NCBI GenBank assembly: GCA_947471745.1
Contig: CANJKZ010001112.1
Location: forward strand, 1,030,001 to 1,094,000
Reading direction: 5' to 3'
DNA length: 64,000 nucleotides
DNA from: Closterium sp. Naga37s-1
Lineage: Eukaryota > Streptophyta > Zygnematophyceae > Desmidiales > Closteriaceae
Of the stretch, positions 61,441 to 64,000 are shown one piece after another; position 1 is the stretch's first letter; each line of letters starts with the position of its first letter. The notes beneath the pieces were generated by a model. That model saw nothing but the letters and a program-made list of their open reading frames with translations, did no database searches and was not told the DNA's origin. The translations under genes and the position numbers were made by a program.

Positions 61441-61727
61441 AGATAATTGAATGATCCACCTGGGTACAAGGCGAGGCTATATAAAGAAAGGCTCGACACA
61501 AAGGCAGTAACCCGGGTGTTTCTAGAAGGTTCCGCGGGTCGCGAAGCGTCCCGAACGGGTCCTTCCCAAATTCGGTCGAAGGCAATTTGGTGGTAACTGA
61601 AAAGCCTAGAATGGTGCACTCAACCTAGTTCGGTGTCTATAACTATAATACCTATAGTAAAAGCAACGAACCTAGGAAATCAAGCAAAGCATGCAAGAAA
61701 GAATAAAGTTAAGATAGTAATACCATA
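61441..61727. other. unassigned 287-bp segment with promoter-like motifs
   Basis: Sequence between truncated copia-B2 gag and truncated gypsy-D2; it matches neither. It has a TATATA core and an exact three-unit heat-shock-element pattern, listed separately. It may be an LTR fragment of another element. Confidence 0.45.
61477..61532 (-). promoter_or_regulatory. candidate heat-shock element and TATA box
   Basis: 61520-61532 reads TTC-TA-GAA-GG-TTC, a perfect nTTCnnGAAnnTTCn heat-shock element. TATATA (61479-61484) lies about 36 bp away. Reading on the minus strand, the HSE is upstream of the TATA, with copia-B2 gag about 40 bp further downstream. The plus-strand form CTATATAAAG is also a good TATA. 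Function is inferred. Confidence 0.4.
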
Positions 61728-62711
61728 GTCCTTGAGAGCACGGTGTGCATTGCCCATATCAGCTTCTGCAACCCAGCTGTCCTCCGATGGGTCATATTCC
61801 TTCCACCGTATCAGGAACTCGAGCATGTTGCCACGTCTGCGTCGATGAGCGAGCACTCGTTCCACCTCGTACTCCGGTTCATCCTATACGAGAACAGGTG
61901 GTGGTGGCGGTAGCTGGCGTCCCTGGAACTGTTGGTTGGGGTCCTTGTAGGGCTTCAGTAGCTGAACTTGGAAAGCGTTGTAAAGCTTCCACGTAGTAGG
62001 TAAGCGCAAGCGGAATGTTACTGGTGTTACCATTGCGTGAACGCGAAAGGGACCACAGAAGCGAGGCTGGAGCTTGGATGGAAGGTGAGATAAGTCCAAG
62101 TTGCGTGTGTCGAGAAGCACCTGACCTCAGACTGCTACTGAGTGATCTCGTCGCTGGCGATCGGCATACTGCATCTGGGAGTTCTGCATCGTGGAAAGAC
62201 GTTGCTGAGTCTTCTCCCATAGCTGCTGCATGGTGGTGACGAAGTCGTGTGCGGCTTGGACGTGTGCCGGGATGGTTGGCTGCTGTGGTGTAAGTGGTTC
62301 CAGTCCATAGCCTAGGAAGAAAGGAGATTTCCCTGTGGCCGCATGTGAGCGTTGTCGTAAGCGAACTTAAGCGTCGGTAACTGTAGATCCCAGTGGCTGA
62401 CGTCGTCTTTGCAAGCGGTTCGCAGTAACTGTTCAACCACCTGATTGAGTCGCTCTGTCTGTCCGTCAGTCTGGGGGTGGTATGCTGAAGACATCGCAAG
62501 CTTAGTCCCCAACAGTTCCATAAGTTCCTTCCAAAACTTACTAGTGAATTTTGAGTCCCTGTTTGAGATGAGTGTAGCGGGGATGCCGTGGATGGTGATG
62601 ATGCGGTCGAAGAAGAGGCTAGCAGTTGCTTCAGCTGTAGCCGTGGCGTTGGTCGGGATGAAGTGTCGTGAAATCGAAGGTAGCCTAGTGATGAAGTCTA
62701 GGCTGACAACT
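61728..62711 (-). pseudogene. gypsy-D2 integrase and chromodomain
   Basis: Second copy of the chromovirus. Minus strand from about 62711: integrase with LLGTKLAMSSAYHPQTDGQT, ERLNQVVEQLLRTACKDDV, then LRLPTTWKLYNAFQVQLLKPYK (about 61990-61930). The chromodomain is at about 61865-61730: MERVLAHRRRRGNML, EFLIRWKEYDPSEDSWVAE, NAHRALKDYG. Frameshifts separate the pieces. RT is absent; it is joined at 62711 to copia-A gag at a TTGTCAAGGAGGTG boundary. Confidence 0.83.
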
Positions 62712-64000
62712 TGTCAAGGAGGTGCTGAAGAACTTCACTGTCAAGAAGTTCAATGGTGAGGGCTATGATGATTGGGCTTGGAAAATGAAACTTTATTTCC
62801 GTCAGATTGGATTGCTAATGATTGGAGAGCAGCCTATACTGAGTGAACCCGCGCTGCAGGAAGATTGGGACGAACGCTCCATGGCTGGCTATTATTTGAT
62901 GTCGCAGAGTTTGGAGCTGAACCAGCGTCACCACGTTATGCACCTGCTGCCGGAGGTTGAGTGCGGTCTGTATTGAAGGAGCTGCACGCTCCGACCTCCG
63001 TTGTTGCAACGTTAATGCTGGAGAGGGATCTGTCCGCGTTGCGTCTGAGTGAGGGAGAGCCGGTGCAACCTGTCCTGGACAAGATGCGCGACCTCTACGA
63101 GAAGTTAGCGACCGCGGGAATCACCTACCCGGAGCAGACCAAGTGCTTGAAGATGCTCTCGCTGGTGCCGGAATCGTGGCTTCAATTCACGAGCGGATTA
63201 AGCCTGCCGCAGAACCAGAGCTCGTGGACGCTCGAGTGGGTGCGGACAAAGATTCTGGAGGAGGAATTCCATTGCTGCCAACTGAGGTGTGGAGACGACG
63301 GCAGCAGTGGCTACGGGATGCAAGGGAGCCGACGTGGCTTCGATGGTCCTGGACGCGGTGCAAAGTAGGACGACTAATCCAATGACCAACATGGAGGTAC
63401 CGGATGGGGTCGCGATGCGAAATCTGGACGTGAGTGCAAGTCGGGTGCTGGTGGCAAAATGAAAGGGAGTTGCTGATATAGTAAGGAGGGGCACCCCTGG
63501 TTTTTGTGCTATGAGAAACCCGATGGATAGGACCCCCCAGAATTGTCACCAGGATGGCGGCGCGCGGAGGAACCAGAAAAGCGACACGAACATGGTCGCC
63601 GATTCGTCCGACAACAACCCGAAGAGCAACGGCGGTGCGGAAAAGAAGAAGGAGAGCACCGCGGGCCAGTTCTTCCATATTGGAGAGCAGGGGGAGCAAG
63701 GAGACGCCTCTGCCAAGGTTGAAGCAGAGCTGCACCCCCTGGACTATTGGGTGTTGGACACGGGCGCTGCTTGGACGATGATGCCGCGCAAGGACCTGCG
63801 GGACCACGTACGCGCTGCACCGATCAACGAGGTGTGCTCCGCCTCTGGACACGCGCTGAAGGTGGCTGGTGCGGGACGAGCTGCGTTTAAGGGAGCGGAT
63901 GGCAAGCCGGTGGTGCTGCACGACGTTCTCCTCGTTCCTGAACTCAAGGCCAACCTCATTTCCCTCCGTAAGCTTGGCAAGGCTGGGGTGAGCACTAGCA
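62712..64000 (+). pseudogene. copia-A8 gag-protease, runs off the window
   Basis: It starts inside Gag at VKEVLKNFTVKKFNGEGYD. A loss of three codons (LKLMIGEE to LMIGEQ) is in frame. A deletion near 62955 shifts the frame after VECGL. The next frame (VLKELHAPTSVVATLML to GPGRGAK) stops at a TAG near 63366-63368. The knuckle is destroyed near 63470 (the second Cys region reads GATATAGTAAGG), and another stop lies near 63528. Protease DTGAAWTMMP (about 63757-63786; Thr to Met after TM) and the KVAGAGRAAFKGADG block continue to the window end. Confidence 0.85.

Noticed and set aside
1..64000. tRNA, rRNA or host protein-coding genes
   Set aside because: None was recognised on either strand; all sizeable conserved frames belong to LTR retrotransposons. 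Very short or intron-rich host genes cannot be excluded without expression data.

Overview
The window looks like nuclear DNA of a green-lineage eukaryote: a large, repeat-rich, roughly balanced-GC genome. The evidence is indirect. The dominant LTR retrotransposon is a Ty1/copia element whose primer-binding site, TGGTATCAGAGC, is the form used by plant copia elements that prime from initiator methionine tRNA. A Ty3/gypsy chromovirus is present, and another gypsy-like element carries a cytosine-5 DNA methyltransferase, an architecture reported from charophyte algae and dinoflagellates. A streptophyte alga is my best guess, but no host gene is present to test it. I see no host protein-coding gene, rRNA, tRNA or CRISPR array. 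Essentially everything is nested, broken transposable elements.

Five families are named here for reference. Copia-A has an LTR of about 1.05-1.09 kb (TGTTGGGTGC...TACACCAACA), one Gag-Pol frame starting MAGNTS, a CCHC knuckle, a DTGA protease, integrase, YVDD reverse transcriptase and RNase H; there are about 16 LTRs or LTR pieces. Copia-B is GC-rich, with a DSGC protease and YVDD. Copia-C is on the minus strand, Pro/Ala-rich, and apparently has a very short 129-bp LTR. Gypsy-D is a chromodomain-bearing chromovirus. Gypsy-E has a Gag with three zinc knuckles, a retropepsin-like protease, a C5-MTase and an integrase, but no visible RT.

Layout: 1-5164 copia-A1 in a copia-B remnant; 5165-9021 copia-A2, inverted; 9022-9842 copia-B remnant; 9843-15853 copia-C, interrupted by a copia-A solo LTR; 15854-24125 scrambled copia-A pieces in both orientations; 24132-29204 copia-B1; 29205-31367 a copia-A scrap and gypsy-D1; 31368-34832 copia-A5; 34833-35597 unassigned; 35598-38572 copia-A6; 38573-49740 an old copia-A gag split by gypsy-E. 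Gypsy-E is itself interrupted by a copia-A solo LTR in its integrase and by a 3.7-kb block of hairpins, minisatellites and a TIR element in its 3' LTR. 49741-57140 is another copia-A remnant, split by copia-A7, the only copy with two LTRs and a perfect target-site duplication (GATCC). 57139-61440 is copia-B2 with a solo LTR; 61441-61727 is unassigned with a heat-shock-element-like motif; 61728-62711 is gypsy-D2; 62712-64000 is copia-A8, cut by the window end.

All coding copies carry stops, frameshifts or deletions. Several breakpoints create in-frame chimeric ORFs between families. The most notable content is the retrotransposon-borne cytosine methyltransferase at about 41.8-42.65 kb.
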